Below are positions 1 through 13,084 of a stretch of 64,000 bases of DNA, one piece after another. The stretch's first letter is position 1. Each line of letters starts with the position of its first letter. Source of the stretch: Rachycentron canadum (taxonomy: Eukaryota; Chordata; Actinopteri; Carangiformes; Rachycentridae); NCBI GenBank assembly GCA_038496675.1, contig CM076656.1:18373264-18437263 (forward strand), written 5' to 3'. Under the pieces are notes generated by a model. That model was given only the letters and a program-made list of their open reading frames with translations. It was not told where the DNA came from and searched no databases. The translations under genes were made by a program, and so were the position numbers.

Positions 1-64
<64 letters not shown>
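1..64. repeat. (CA)n microsatellite at window edge
   Basis: An uninterrupted CA dinucleotide run from the first base. It is probably longer than seen, because the window begins inside it. Confidence 0.98.
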
Positions 65-65
<1 letters not shown>

Positions 66-860
66 CACCTGGCCTAGCTGACAGAACAGAGGTGAATATG
101 TGACCTGAGTGGGCAGACACCATCATCATCTCATCTCTCTTGTGATGTGATCATGAGATGAGAGGTGTCTCGACAGCTGGAAGTGAGACACACAAAAACA
201 CACACAAAATGAAGGTGGTTGCTTCCCTGGAGGCTCAGCAGCGAACAGATGTAACAATGCGTCTCATGTAGCCTCCTTGTCAGCGGTGTTTCTTTGCCTG
301 GTGAAGTGGGTTATTGTGATCGCAATCCACTTTGTGATGCTTACCGTCTGACTGAGTTCTTAAGGTGATTTACATTGTTAGAGCATGGCTTTCTTGGGTC
401 CGATGAATCACATTTGGAATATCCCATTTTGCAACACAAACACATGCAAAGGTGTGGACGCATACACACATACACATTCTCCCCCCCAAAGCAGTCTGAT
501 AAGGTTGTCTTATCAGAAAAGAATGGTGAGGGAGGAAGAGAGAGAAGGGGGGGGGGGGTTGCTGTGTGATAATGGCTTTCACCAAATCCCTCCTCTGTCA
601 CAGATTAAAATGCCTGCTTGGAGAGCATTAGCAATCTTTCTTTTCATCTGTCTCGTCTTTTTTTTCCTCTTTCGGCGAGTGCCATCGGATTTCTGGGCCA
701 ATCTATTGTCACAGGCCTGCCACACATACAAGGAGAAGTCAACCTCAATCTGATAGGCCATTGTCTTATTCTCCCCATCGCTGATTCCTGCTCATGGTAT
801 TGATCGCAAAGCTGTCCCCCTCACATCTCATCACATCGCTCTGTGTGGGGGAGTATGTTT

Positions 861-883
861 GTGTGTGTGTGTGTGTGTGTGTG
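861..883. repeat. (GT)n microsatellite
   Basis: Short perfect GT dinucleotide run in intergenic DNA. Confidence 0.95.
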
Positions 884-1789
884 AGTTGGCGTGTCAGTCA
901 GTCTGATGGAAGATGTGGTCAGTGTCCCATTGGAAGAACCTTCCCACTGGGAGAAAATGCCCAAATTATAACTCTTTTCTGTAATTACACAGATCTATAG
1001 GTGGCGGGATCTCATGCTGGAACTATGTAGAATTGAATCCAGTGGACTCCCACCTAATCGGGTCATCCTAGGTATCAAGAGATCACATAAGTGGCAAGAA
1101 GAAGCCACTTGAAACTAACTGACAGCCACCACAGACACCTTGCCAGAGCCCCCACCCCCCTCCATCGCCTCCATCGCCACCACCTTCTCCTCCTCCTCCT
1201 CCTCCTCACTTTTGCGCCTCCTCCACTATGCCTCACAGGCCCGTCTGTCACCCCTCTATAATTATGAGGAGTGAGAGTAATGTGTTGCAGTATGAATAGG
1301 ATTGTCGGCTTGATTGTGATGTATAGGCTTTCATTACCATGTCCAGGCCTGTGCCCTTCGCCATGTAGGAAATCCTATTTAGGCCCTAATTTGGGAGCCT
1401 CCCCGACCGTCCCGCCTGATAGCAATCACACACAGTAATTGTGTGCTGGGGCAACTGACAAGAGTGGAGGCTCAGACATGGAGAGAGGGAAAGAAAGAAG
1501 GATAGGAGGAGGAGGAGGGAGGAGGTGCTGACAATGATATATCTGCATAGTTTGGTACATTATTCAAACCATCCTCTGCAGAATATGTATGTTTTTGTCT
1601 ATGTCCTCTTATTTTAAGGTAGTTTGTTAGCATGACAATAAGTTGGAGGCAGTTACAGTAAAACTGCAGCAATTCACATGTAGGATTTGATGTTATTTTT
1701 TTTAATGGACAATTGGAGGGCTTCCCCCTTTCCCCTCTCTCATCCTACTTCAACAATGCTACACGGCTAATTGGGAGGAGAGATCATGC

Positions 1790-2290
1790 TAACTCAATAA
1801 TTATGATTTATGAGATAATCTCCAGTGGATATCGCACATTCCCCCTGATTTGACGACAACATGTAACCAGCCCTCTAGCAATAAATATTTGTGCATTCCT
1901 CATGTCTAACTTGTTAACTTTTTTAATATTTCATTAGTTCCTTTTTAGAGGGGAGTGATTCTCCGCACCAACATTTATGCAGATCTGACGCCACTTATAG
2001 GCTTGTAGATAATGAATGTCTAATTGACTCATTTAAATACTGTTTGCCTGCAGGAGAGCCTTGCATTAAATGTTTGATTGCCCTCATATTAACTGTCATT
2101 AATCCCCTCTGTTCTTAATAAGGACTTTATGAGGCTTTCTTAAAACTTCTCATCTACCTCACTATTCCCTTTGCATAATTAAGTAGAATATTCAAAAATA
2201 TGGAAATGAAGGAGCTCTCTGGATTTGACTAATGGTCTTGGTGCCACATAATTCTAATTATAGGCAAACCTTTGCATTTTCTGTTCTGCA
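1790..2290. promoter_or_regulatory. Candidate conserved noncoding element (AT-rich, homeobox-type motifs)
   Basis: This stretch lacks simple repeats and has no open frame of note. It has a dense set of TAAT/ATTA cores, AATAAT, TTTAAAT and TTTGCAT-like motifs, for example near 1797, 2020-2035, 2175 and 2255. That composition is typical of vertebrate developmental enhancers. No conservation data were available, so the call is an inference from composition only. Confidence 0.3.
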
Positions 2291-5200
2291 TTAGGTCATG
2301 GTTCATTAGCTTGGGTCATTGCAGGCCAATACAGTTAACTCTTCTGTTCAATGTCCAACTTGAGCCCACACACTGCATATGGCCAAACTGTAAGGAGCTC
2401 CTATACCTGCTCCATTCGCTGACACAAGAGGTATGTCACATTCAGGCACTGCATTGTCCTTTAAAAGAAGATGTACAACACAGAACGAACTTTTGACAGC
2501 CATTACAAACTGTCACTGCGCCAGAGTGGGTGAGAGACACAAACTTGTCTGTGTTTATAGCTTAACTGATCCTCTTATTCCTGCTACTCCTCCAGTCTCT
2601 CTGCTCTGCCCTAATCTCTCCGGGGGTCTTACTGGCCCAGGATGACAAATGGGAAGGAGAGGCCAGCCAAGCGTGGGCTCTGTGGAGAGGCTCAGGCCGG
2701 GGCCCTCACTAAGCCCCCTCAGCTCCGCCCTGGATCATCTCTGACATGGCCTGCACTAACCCCATGGATGGAGAGGCCACACGCATCACACACAAAACCC
2801 AGGTATGTATACAGGACACGCAAGCACATATATATGGTTCCGCAGATGTAAGATTACACACAGAGAAACACAAGAAGAGATAAACCTCTGATCAGTACAC
2901 TGCACCGGATTGATTTGTCCCATAGACCCTCAAGCTGCAACCTCATATCAAAGTGCCCACACACATGCACCTACAATCTCTCACACTTCTCAGTTGCTCC
3001 AACAATCCATGTCAGGTATGTGAGATTCAGCTCAGAACTGTTGTCACCTGATAAAACCCAGCCAGCTCTATTTTAGTATACACAGTCCAGCTCAATAAGA
3101 GTATATACTAAATGACTGCAATGTAATGAGTGGCTGTGTGGCTGTACTCAGAGCTGTGACACTGACAGCGCATGAGAATGTAATGCGTTGAAGCCTCCTT
3201 CTACTCCCCCCTTCTCTCGCTCGCTCTATGCTCCTCTGCGCCCCACTGCCTCTCAGCCACGGGATCAGCTGCAGGCGCTAATGAAACGTCAGTCAGGTAA
3301 TTGAGGCTCTGGTGGTGGCGGGCCAGCCAGGCAAGCAGTCAGCCTGCGCGGGTGATGACACCAGGACGCTTGCAGCTCCAGGATCCCGGCAACCCCCTAT
3401 GGAGTGTCGCAGGAACTGCTCCAGGACCCAGCAGGGTGGAAAACATTGCATTTATGCTGACATTTCCCCATGTCTTCCTGCTTGTGTTGGGTATAAAATT
3501 GAGAAATAAAATTGAGTAGTAAGGTGTGTGTTGGTAAGTTGGGTTGTCAACTCAAACAGAGATTGTTAACTATCTTGGTGAAAGCTGTTGTTGGTCAGGA
3601 GGATGATCTGCCTGCAGCCCAAGTGAAGGAGTCAGAGGTTAAAATCCTTTGTTATTGCACCCCAGAGTGATGTTACCATCCCTGCCATCCGCTGACCTGC
3701 GCTGCACCCCCAGTGAGTTATGGGTAATGTTTAATTCCCCCACCGTGACAGCTGTGGATCCGCATGGTAAATTGGATTTTTTTCCCTCTTTGTTAGAATT
3801 GTGCTTGGCCAGGTAAAGAGAGGGAGAGAGGCATTCGCTGTACTGCTTTGGCGAGGTAACTCTGTCACATATTGTCCACGGGCGTCTCTATCTCTCATTG
3901 ACAAATCAAATCAAAGCGGTTTGTTTCTAAGGCTGGTGGCAGAACAGAGTGAGGCTGATCTGTCCAACTTGGTCTTGACAACATGCAATCACTGCTCTGA
4001 CCTAAACAGACCAGACTCTGCTCACCCTGATGCATCTCCCTTTGTTTATCACGCACGTAGAGACAGAAAGTATTGTAAAAGACCAAATTTGCAAAGATTA
4101 AATTGAGCCCATTAAACGCAAACACTCAGGACATGCACACATGCTGTATATGGTCAAATCATTTTTCTGCTGTCAGGTCACCTACAGATCTTCTGCCTAA
4201 GAATAACATATTTTATGATTTTTCAGCGGTGGCCCTGAGAGCTCAAACCCTGACAACACATGCCAAATACAATAATGCACTGCAAATTCAGAAATCATCA
4301 TCAATTTGACATCACAACAGTGTTTCCAGCAGACACAAAAAAGTGATGAGGGCTCACCTGGTGACGGCAGCTGTGGCCACGGGTTCGTATCTGACCCCTG
4401 GCTCTTTGCTGCGGGCCATTCTCTCCCTCTCTCCCTGACTTTAGCGCCGCTATCAGAATAAATAACCCGTGATGAACCTGGCTGGGACGCGCGTGCATGC
4501 ATGGATGGATGTATCATAACACATCCATGTGCACTTGTTCAATATTTTGAACTTCAAAAGTCACAAATCCTTGAACAACTGTTTCTCAGACAGGTTCATC
4601 ACTTATTAGTGTCAACCGAAAACACTTCTGTTGTGTACTGATGGTGGCGTTTACTGAATTTATTCATTTTGTCCGTTGAAGTGCGCTGAACTCTCAGGGC
4701 CACTGTAAAAGACAGACAACCATTACCATTAAATAACTCTAAAAAAATTTATATTTGAAGTGTCCTTGTGTGTCTAAATACAGGTAAATTTAGTTCGCTG
4801 CAATATGAGCTGTAGCTTTATAGATTGAATCGAATCAAATCACACACCTGAAATGACCTGTTCTGTCCATGTCCATCCACATGACCATATATGAAGTTGA
4901 TGTTCTCCTCCTGAAATGACTTCCATCACTAGACATCGCTGTTACTTCCTTTCAAGGTAGGACACCTTGAAAGAAAACAACAACTGACCAGAGATGTTCC
5001 CGAGAGCAGCAAAGTGCTGGGGAATAGGAAGTCTAGATTTAGTCCCACTCTGTGCTCTACTCCACTCCACTCTCTCCTGCCTCCCCGGGGCTTTAATGTG
5101 AAGAGTGGACAGTGGGGTTAATGCCTAGCTGTAAGCACTGCTTAGCACTAGTGATTGGGTTTGTGTCGTAGCAGGCCTTCCCCCACCAGCAAAAAAAATC

Positions 5201-5559
5201 CAGTGGAAATGACTTCCACTGTCCAGGCCTGTGGGCATTTCTGATTTTCCAACCTGCGGTTTTGACTCTCCTCCTCTTTGTTGCAGCTCAGCGTCCCAGG
5301 GGGCACAGGTGAATTTGATGTGGAACAATGATTAAAAGTTTTCTCCCTCAAGGTGACCTAAATACTGGAGGGGGTGAAAGTCAAAGTGAGACATGGAGAT
5401 GAGAGAGGGACATGGAGGTGAAACTCTGTTTTGGACATTTGTTATGGCCCATATAGAAAGCACTCACTCCTGAGCCCAGGAAGGAAATTATCCAAACCCT
5501 TTCCTTACACTCCTATTGCACCATCCCTGCCTCTTCCCCTTGTAGTAATCAGTGATTGT

Positions 5560-5960
5560 ATGTGACATGATGGGTATAAAGCACTCTGCCACATAAAGGA
5601 GGCATCGCCAATCTAATCATTGTCACATCAGCGATTACCTCAAGGTGTGATGTATTTGAAGAGGGTTCTATCACATCTGCTATTACCTGCCTCTTCCTGC
5701 CTTATGTCCCTCAGTACACATCTTTTCTCTTAACTGTGTGTTCAATCACCAACACCAGCTTCGCCTGCCGGTGCGGCCGAGCGACCCCTCGACAGTGACG
5801 TATGCCAGCGATTAGCCTGGATACAGTTCAATTATGATAAACAGCCAGTGCACCTCTTAGGCCGTGATTAAAGCCTCAGCCCGGCCTTGATAAAGAGATC
5901 CCATCTCAGTGCCATCACAACCACATTATAAGACACTATAAGACGCTGGTGTTCTGCTTC
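5560..5960. promoter_or_regulatory. Candidate conserved noncoding element
   Basis: Non-repetitive, non-coding stretch with several GATTA/TAATC cores and TGATAAA-type motifs, plus a short GC-rich patch around 5761-5800. It resembles enhancer-like sequence, but this rests on appearance alone. Confidence 0.22.
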
Positions 5961-6959
5961 ATGCTTTTCACATTTTGTGTTGCAGAACGTACACTGTAGC
6001 CCGGATGGAGCTCATGGCAGACGGCCTTAGATGGTGGCTGCTGGGGGTCTTTATCATTCACACATGGCTGGTGTTGCATCCCTGCCGACCTATTTTCAAT
6101 TTGGACTATTATTTATTAATAACCTCCACCTTCTTGAAGCCAATCTTACAAGATACCTGCCATATAACTTAAGACTGGCTTAGATGTTGAAAGAGAGAGT
6201 GGCAGAGCGAAGCCCCAGTTTTGATAAATGGATGAGCAGTGATGAAAAGAAGATATCAGAGGAGCATGAAAGGAGAGAGGGGAAGGGAGCAAAGCATTAA
6301 TCCAACACCAGGCCAGTGGAGAGGGAGCAAGAATGAGAGACAGAGGAAAAAAGGGAGGAGAGAGGGGAGGAGGAAGCAAAAGAAAGATAGCCTTTCGGCT
6401 GTGTTCTGTCAAGGGAGAAATTACACATTTACGGAGGTTTTTTCAAGCAACGACGGGTTCCATAGATCAAACCACTGGATTTATGAGCCAATTTTCAACA
6501 TGAAATATAGACACGGAGAATCCATTTTACCCATGTTTACTTGCCTTCTCTCACTCTTTTTCTCTCTTAGACTCTCTTTCTCTCTCAATCATACAGCCTA
6601 CAGTCTGTGGACGGGTTCACTCCTGTAACCTTAGCAGCACTGATTAGAGCTGATAATGAAGACGTTTTGATTGTGGTGACGTGACGTGATGAGCAGCTTT
6701 CGCCGGTGTTTTTTCACCACCGACGGCAAGTAGTAAATAAGGAGCCCTCCGAAGCTGGGAGACTTAAACAAAGGTGAGATTAGTAAGAGAGAGTTTAGTA
6801 AAGTCTTTCCATTTTCTAGCTTTTGAGAATTGTTTCTTTTGCAAAACCAACAGTTTATATAAAACATAAAAAGTATGCAGATTGCAGTACCTGAAATATA
6901 TAAAATTTGCAAAGCAAAGACTTAGAGTTATAGATATATAAATACTTATATTATGCCCA

Positions 6960-7180
6960 GATAACAGGGCTCCCCTTGCCTGGGCAATGATATTCAAAAT
7001 TTGCATAGAAATTAATGACTAAGTAGGCTAAACAACATAATTGACATGCAATTAGCAATATTACGGGGAGGGGACCTAATGAAGTTTCAGTGGCTGTGCC
7101 AAGCGAAGAATGATCACTGCTTAATTATCATATTAATGAAGTCATTAGTTGTCACTTAAGTTAAATGACAGGTGAGGTAA
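6960..7180. promoter_or_regulatory. Candidate conserved noncoding element downstream of dmap1
   Basis: Dense homeodomain-type cores (ATTAATGA, TAATTG, CAATTAGC, TTAATTATC, TTAATGAAG) lie in about 200 bp without repeats or an open frame. This is one of the most enhancer-like stretches in the window by eye. No alignment was possible. Confidence 0.3.
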
Positions 7181-7338
7181 GAATGTCACGATCCTACAAT
7201 TTCCTCTGCAAATGTGTATTCAACACTAATTACCTCCAAGTTAAGATCTCTTCTGAGAAAGAGCTTGAAATGTAAAAGGGATAACCATGGCACAAACATC
7301 CAAGAAACACAGTAAGAAAAAAAAAAAAAATACAGAGG

Positions 7339-7344
7339 TTTATT
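7339..7344 (-). terminator. dmap1: Probable dmap1 polyadenylation signal
   Basis: AATAAA on the minus strand (TTTATT on plus), about 640 bp beyond the dmap1 stop. It is followed on the minus strand by a T-rich run (plus-strand A-run at about 7317-7330) that fits a downstream U-rich element. The implied 3' UTR would include the TG microsatellite at 7822-7846. Confidence 0.5.
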
Positions 7345-7821
7345 GAATCATTGGCTAATGCATCTTCAAGGTCACCTGAGGACATGCAACACAAATCAGT
7401 CCTGTGAGTCCAACATAAAACACGGGCAGCAGATGGAAGCAGCATCTCTTCTGAGGTTAAGAGGGAGCTGGTACTACAGGCTAAAGCAAAAACACATTTC
7501 CAGTAAACACTACAACATGATTAGGCTACAAAAACCCTCAGATGGGTCAAATGAGCATTGCGGCTGGAGGTCCTCCCACTCACAGAGTCTCTTCTTTCAT
7601 TCCAATTCATTTCAATTATCCAGTCATTCCCACCTTCTTCCCCGTGTCCCGATTAGCTCAGCCTGGCAATTTACAGTTGATCTTTCCTCATCTAAAGCCA
7701 AGCATTGGTGGAGGCAGGGAGACAAGCAGTAATGGAATGAAATGTCACTCAGTTGTTGCCTTTGTCACAAAGATGGTGGGCGAACCACATGTGGGGGGGG
7801 TCTGGTTAGAAGGTGAAAAGT

Positions 7822-7846
7822 TGTGTGTGTGTGTGTGTGTGTGTGT
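7822..7846. repeat. (TG)n microsatellite in presumed dmap1 3' UTR
   Basis: Perfect TG dinucleotide run between the dmap1 stop codon and its most plausible polyadenylation signal. Confidence 0.9.
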
Positions 7847-7986
7847 AGTCAGTGGTGCGTTTACGTGAAGGAACAACAATATGATGTCCTGCTTCCCTGT
7901 CCTTTTTTCGTCCAACCTTAAAACGTGTGCGTCTCCACTGTGATCAGAGTAACTCCATTATGTACCAGTTGGCGCTCTCGTCGTCA

Positions 7987-10900
7987 TCAAGGCTTCTTCA
8001 CCTTTTTCACCGAGGACGAACTGGATGCAGATTCTCTCCGTTTGCGCTGCAACGTCATGCACAAAATCACATAAGTGTGTTCTTTACCTGGAATTTTCTT
8101 TCTGCTTCTGAATCCCTGACAACTTCGTGTCTCCATCAGACAACTGAAGTCACCAGCTGCTTGTTTTAATCTACCAATACAGATCTTTATTATGTGGATG
8201 TACCAACTATTCAGATCCACACAATGGAAAGGCAAACCAAGTGCAATGAAAAGCACCGGATGCCTTACTGGGCGCCCCCCCATCAACAATGCTTAATGAT
8301 AAGTGGGTGATAGGGAGAAGACATATATTGGCTACAGACTCAGGCTGCCTAATGGATGTGTGTTTCTTTCTTAACCTCTAAACTCTACAGAAACTGCGAT
8401 GGCACTGGCAGTGCACTGCAAAAAGATGATTTACCCGCAGTGACCCAAGTGATCAATGGGCTTCATGCACCTACAGTATTCGAGGATAAGTTCCACTATA
8501 GTTTTATAGACAAGCCACACTGTTTCTGATTGCCTTTATCAGCACTCTGGTCTGCTTAATTAGTTATACATGCCTGTGTTTCCATTTAACATTTGATGCC
8601 ACGATTTTCACATTGAATTTCAAGTTTAGATTGTCCTCAAAAAGACTGACTTCTGTTGATGAAAAAGTTTTAAAACTGATACAATTGATAAATGCATGAA
8701 CATCATACACTATAATTGATTTAAGATTTGGGTCTAAGCTATGCAGACTTACTGAGTTTGGGGTAAGCGGTGCTCCTACAACATCAATGATCTGCTCCTT
8801 GGCCTCCACCTTGATGTCGTCCACACTGGGCCAGGACTGAACCTCACCCCCTGGCGTGGATGCTGCAGTGCTGTTGGTGGCATTGAGTTCCCCACCGTGT
8901 GGTGTGGTAACTAGTCCTGCCCCTGTGGTTCCACACCCACCTCCGCTGCCAGCCTTCAGTAGAGCTTCATAGCGGTGACGCAGCATCTGTTGCTCATATT
9001 CACAATTGCTGTGGGCTTGCTTCAGCTCATACAGCAACACCAGGTCACTGCGCAGCTCGTTGAACATCTGTACAATCTCCTCTGTGGGCATGGGGTTAAG
9101 ATCTGGATCCACAGACACAAAGTTAAAGATGATTAAAAATCATATTGTTGTAGCCTTACTAGTCGGTTTATCCCAGTAGATGTACAGTGTGTAATATCCT
9201 TGGTATGATTAATGCGAAAGAGAAGCCACATCTTTAATGACAGTCGTATGTCATCAGACAACATGAGGACATGGTCTCTGAGATTCTGCCTGTAACTACT
9301 GTGCCCAGGTGGAATTTGTCATTTTGCATAAATGCACTGTTGTTAACACACTGTTCTATTTTACATAAATAACTTAGGGTCATTTTATTGTGAGTTAGTT
9401 GCAGAGGAGAGTTGAAACTTTGAAATCTTGGCAAATTGCTAATGTTTATTCACACTCACCCACTCCTTGCTCTATGAGGATCTGCTCAATGGCCTTGATC
9501 TTCTTCTGGCCCACAGAGCTTGGCAGTTTCATCTGAATAACACACAGAGACACACACGGCAACACACACAAGGGTGTGATTTAAGGTGCTGGGGATATTA
9601 GGATAAACAGCTCCACCTCGGGGCTTTTAATTCGTATGAAATGCACTTCAACAGGCCAGATCAAAATGTCTTTATCCACTGAACTCTGTCTGACTGATTA
9701 GCTAGAGGGGCACTCCACTTCTTTAGCCACACTAATGCATTTTCCATAGAGAGCTGCAGCTCCTCATCAGTCTTGAAGATGAATAAGAGTTCCCTTGCTA
9801 GATCTTACAGATATTAGCTAGTCAGTAACAGAATTAATCATCACAGTGCTAATGAGAGATAGCCAGCTCTAGTCAGAGCCTCTGGTTTCTCACATACATC
9901 AACTGCAGGTTCAATTCTTTTGACATTAGTAGTTGTTTGAACAAAAGTCAGCTAATTCAAGCTTTTTAATGTGTTTACATCAACTCCAAAGCACAGTACA
10001 GAGAAACACAATTTCCTAATGCAGATCTAAGGGATTGTCTTGACTACTGTAGGTTAACTCTTTGAGATTGGTGTTTCATTTTCTCCTAGAATTTGGGGGC
10101 CAAAGTGCAGTTTTAAGTTAAATATGTGTTTCAGAATACTCTTTTTGTTTATTTAATACATCCGTAGGATCCAGCTTTACTCACCCTCTGACTTCGCAGT
10201 GTGACTCCTGCTGATTTGAAGTCAGGGAACTTGATGCCTGCAGTCTCTGGAACAGCCTAAAGGAAAAGTCATAACCGATAAGAGAAAAGATATGACATCT
10301 GTCTAAACTAAATATTTTTTTCACAAACTAAGACAAAGAGCTCCCAATTAATCTGAGACACAAAATGTTGACACTGATCTTAAATTTCATGAATTATTTC
10401 AGTGTACCACTGCATTGACTAAGCAATACCCTGCAATTATAGCTTAGTCATCTCAATCATAATTTAATTATTTTACTGGTGCTTTGATTAGTTGGTAAAT
10501 ATTTCTCAGGTTTGGTTGGTTTGTGCTTTACTTTGTTATCATATCATATCATACCGGTTTTTCTGTTTCTCTTTTTTGTGGGAGCTTCTTCTTGGAAACT
10601 CTCTTTTCAGCTCGCCTCAACTCTGTTGTTGTGTCAGCTGCTTTAATGAGTTTCTGCAGATCCTGGGCTTTCTTTTCACGCTCTTTCTTCCTGGTCTCGA
10701 TCTTCCTCAGCTCCTGAATGAGATATTCCTCTTCTGCCACCTGCAGGAAAAACCAGAGAAGTACAATCTTCATAGTTAAAAGGCTGGAAAACATCTCCTA
10801 TATAATCCATATTTTGAATACAATATATTTTCTTATTTATATTTGTGTTTTTTTTTCCCACAAAAGGCATTACTGCATTAATGAATGCAGTTTTAATGTG

Positions 10901-12618
10901 CTTTGTGCTTGACATGTTACTTCTAATCTTGACTCAAAATCTGCATTTAAAAAAAAAAATTAAAAAAAATAAAAATCAAAATTACTAACTTGTTCAGGTG
11001 TGCGATTGAAGAGCTTCTCCAGCTGCTCTTTGCGCCGTCTTTCATGGCCAGCATCAAAGATGTAAATCTTGGGCTCTGTCCCTGAAGCTGCACGGACCTT
11101 TGTAAGCTTACCACAAATACTGTAATAGCGTTCTTTCAGATCCTCTACAGAGCGTTTCTGAAAAGCATAATTGGGAGGATATTATAATAAATATATGCTT
11201 CAGCTTTCAGAATTATGGTTTTTGCAATATAACCTCAGTGCTTTACTGTAAGTAAATAACTGATTACTCTGTATTGCTGGTGGTCATAACGGTCGTGGAC
11301 AACGATGAAGCGCAGGTCAAAGCGCTTGCACAGATCAAACAGGTGGTCTGTCTCTGCTTTAGTCCAGCCGTCATCATGCAGATGCATCTGATACTCCTGC
11401 TCTGAGTACACTGGTACCTGAACTGTCTATGAAAGTACAGAGAAAATGCACAGAATCAGAAAAGTGAGCATGTCTGAAAAACAGGTGAAGAGAAAGGCTG
11501 GTAGCTGTAAAAATCCATCCATTGTTTATGCTTGCACTGCATGGGTGATTAGACTGAAAAGGCCCCTGTTGTCATCCCTACCTTGTTGAAGCGGGCAAAA
11601 GGGTAGTCCTTGCCCTCCTCTGCCACGCGCCTCCAGTGGTGGAATATGGCTCCATCCCTGCGAGCAGGATTAGTGAAGGGCATCCACTTCCATGGTCGCA
11701 CTTTTTTACAACCCAGCTTGGCTTTCACTGTCCTGTAGCCTTGAGTAGTATCACTTGGAAGCAGAGGGGGTGCATCTCTGGAAACAGGGAAAAAACAATC
11801 TTAGCTATACCAAGGTTACAAGGTTTACAAGGTAAACAGAATATCTGCTTTATCTCTTAATAATCTGCCCAGATCATTAAGGATATTCAGTAAAAACACA
11901 TTAGTGACAAAAACAAACATCTTTGCAGGTTGCAAGATCAGATGGTCAAATGATGACAATGATTTTACACATGATTTGCATCCAAAACTCAAGAACACAT
12001 CAGAACATCAATTCAAGACAAACTTGTTATATCAAAACCAGAACGCGTACTTTTTGTCTGAGTAGAGCAGAGCATAGACCTCCCTGTGCATCCCCTCTGG
12101 TCTCTTGAAGGTCAGCGTTTCTGTCGTCTTCTTGGTTTTTTTCTGAGACAAGTGATGGAGAAACTGGTTATTTTTATAAGAATTATTGTGGTACCTCTGT
12201 CAAGCACAACATTTTATCTTCTCAGTTTCATCCTGTGGGAATGGCGTGGTTTTGTTTCACACACACACTATGTATAACTGTTTCATAAAAGCAATTAGAC
12301 ACCATGATTTGACTGATACACGTTTGAGATGTAACCTCTAGGTTTAAGGTTAGTAATCCCTCAGAGATGTTTGCAGTCCATTCAATTCCTGAGACACCGA
12401 GGCAAATTACAGCGATCGACCCCACAGCTAATGAACTATTAACTAACACGGAAAAGAATTAATGATAATTGAGAATACTGGAACAGGGGCCGTCATGGAT
12501 ATATTTTCTCACTCATCCTCACCTTGTCGGAGTTGATAAGATCTTTCTTGCTGATGGGACCGTCATTGTCCCCTCCGGTCAACTCCAGAATATCCCTAAC
12601 ATCAGCACCAGTGGCCAT
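7987..12618 (-). CDS. dmap1: DNA methyltransferase 1-associated protein 1 (10 coding exons)
   Basis: DMAP1 is a nuclear subunit of the NuA4/TIP60 acetyltransferase and SRCAP chromatin complexes and a DNMT1 partner. Minus-strand coding exons are 12618-12523, 12142-12051, 11777-11582, 11426-11268, 11157-10990, 10740-10555, 10256-10185, 9532-9460, 9102-8753 and 8046-7987. They sum to 1452 nt, giving 483 aa; the human protein is about 467 aa. The start reads MATGADVRDILEL. A SANT/Myb-like region (about residues 143-200) contains DDGWTKAETDHLFDLCKRFD. A charged coiled-coil stretch follows (about 238-300). The DMAP1-family region includes MKLPSSVGQKKIKAIEQ, and the basic tail RKRRESASSSSSVKKVKKP matches the mammalian C-terminus. 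The exon 9 acceptor lies inside a longer open frame and was chosen because it restores GVDLNPMPTEE. The exon 5 donor is GTTAGT. The orthology call is secure; boundaries were read by eye. Confidence 0.96.
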
Positions 12619-12935
12619 GGCTTAATATATTGTTATTCGACGTTTCTCAAAGCCCGTAAACCGCAAATACTGTTCGCTCATTCACAGGCGCTCATTCAGT
12701 AATGCGGTACTAGCCAACGAATGCGCCTCTAGCTAAAGGCTAACGCTAACGTTATCATTTCTAAACCACGCCTACTTTACACAGAGACACAAACAGCGAC
12801 GTAACGACCTTAAAATATTTCTTATACAACATTGAGCGTTTATACTATACACGAAAACAAGCTAGGTAGCTATTAAAGAATGATCACAAGCTATTGTTGA
12901 GGCTAGGTGAATCGTTAGCCACCGGAACAGACACT

Positions 12936-12943
12936 ACTTCCGG
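12936..12943 (-). promoter_or_regulatory. dmap1: ETS-type site in the probable dmap1 promoter
   Basis: ACTTCCGG on plus (CCGGAAGT on minus) lies about 320 bp upstream of the dmap1 start codon, in a small CpG-rich patch (about 12920-12985). ETS/GABP sites are common at TATA-less housekeeping promoters. The start site itself cannot be fixed from sequence alone. Confidence 0.45.
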
Positions 12944-13084
12944 CCGCGCTGCCGCCTGTGTCGCCCCCGTGAAGTCGGGCGGCGAACTGCAGAAATGATC
13001 TATTTCCGTTTCAAATAAATGAGAAATTTATTGTTTGTGTATTTGTGATTGATCGTAACACCGAAGGCAGAAATTTATAAATGA

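Larger units (their letters stand above)
65..7300. other. Intergenic region without a supportable gene
   Basis: No reading frame here shows a recognisable domain or a run of splice-compatible exons; the open frames are short and of low complexity. The stretch holds a G-run (about 548-559), a GT microsatellite (861-883), a CTC-rich triplet tract (about 1186-1206), purine-rich tracts near 1480-1525 and 6270-6390, and three AT-rich candidate regulatory stretches listed separately. The right end is the likely 3' side of dmap1. Confidence 0.6.

Noticed and set aside
385..753. 122-codon plus-strand open frame near the left end
   Set aside because: It runs through purine-rich and G-homopolymer sequence, has no domain and overlaps several other chance frames.
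8564..9118. Taking MSVDPDLNPMP as the start of a separate small dmap1-like gene
   Set aside because: It is exon 9 of dmap1 with read-through into both flanking introns. The acceptor CCAG just before ATCTTAACCCC gives the conserved GVDLNPMPTEE junction.
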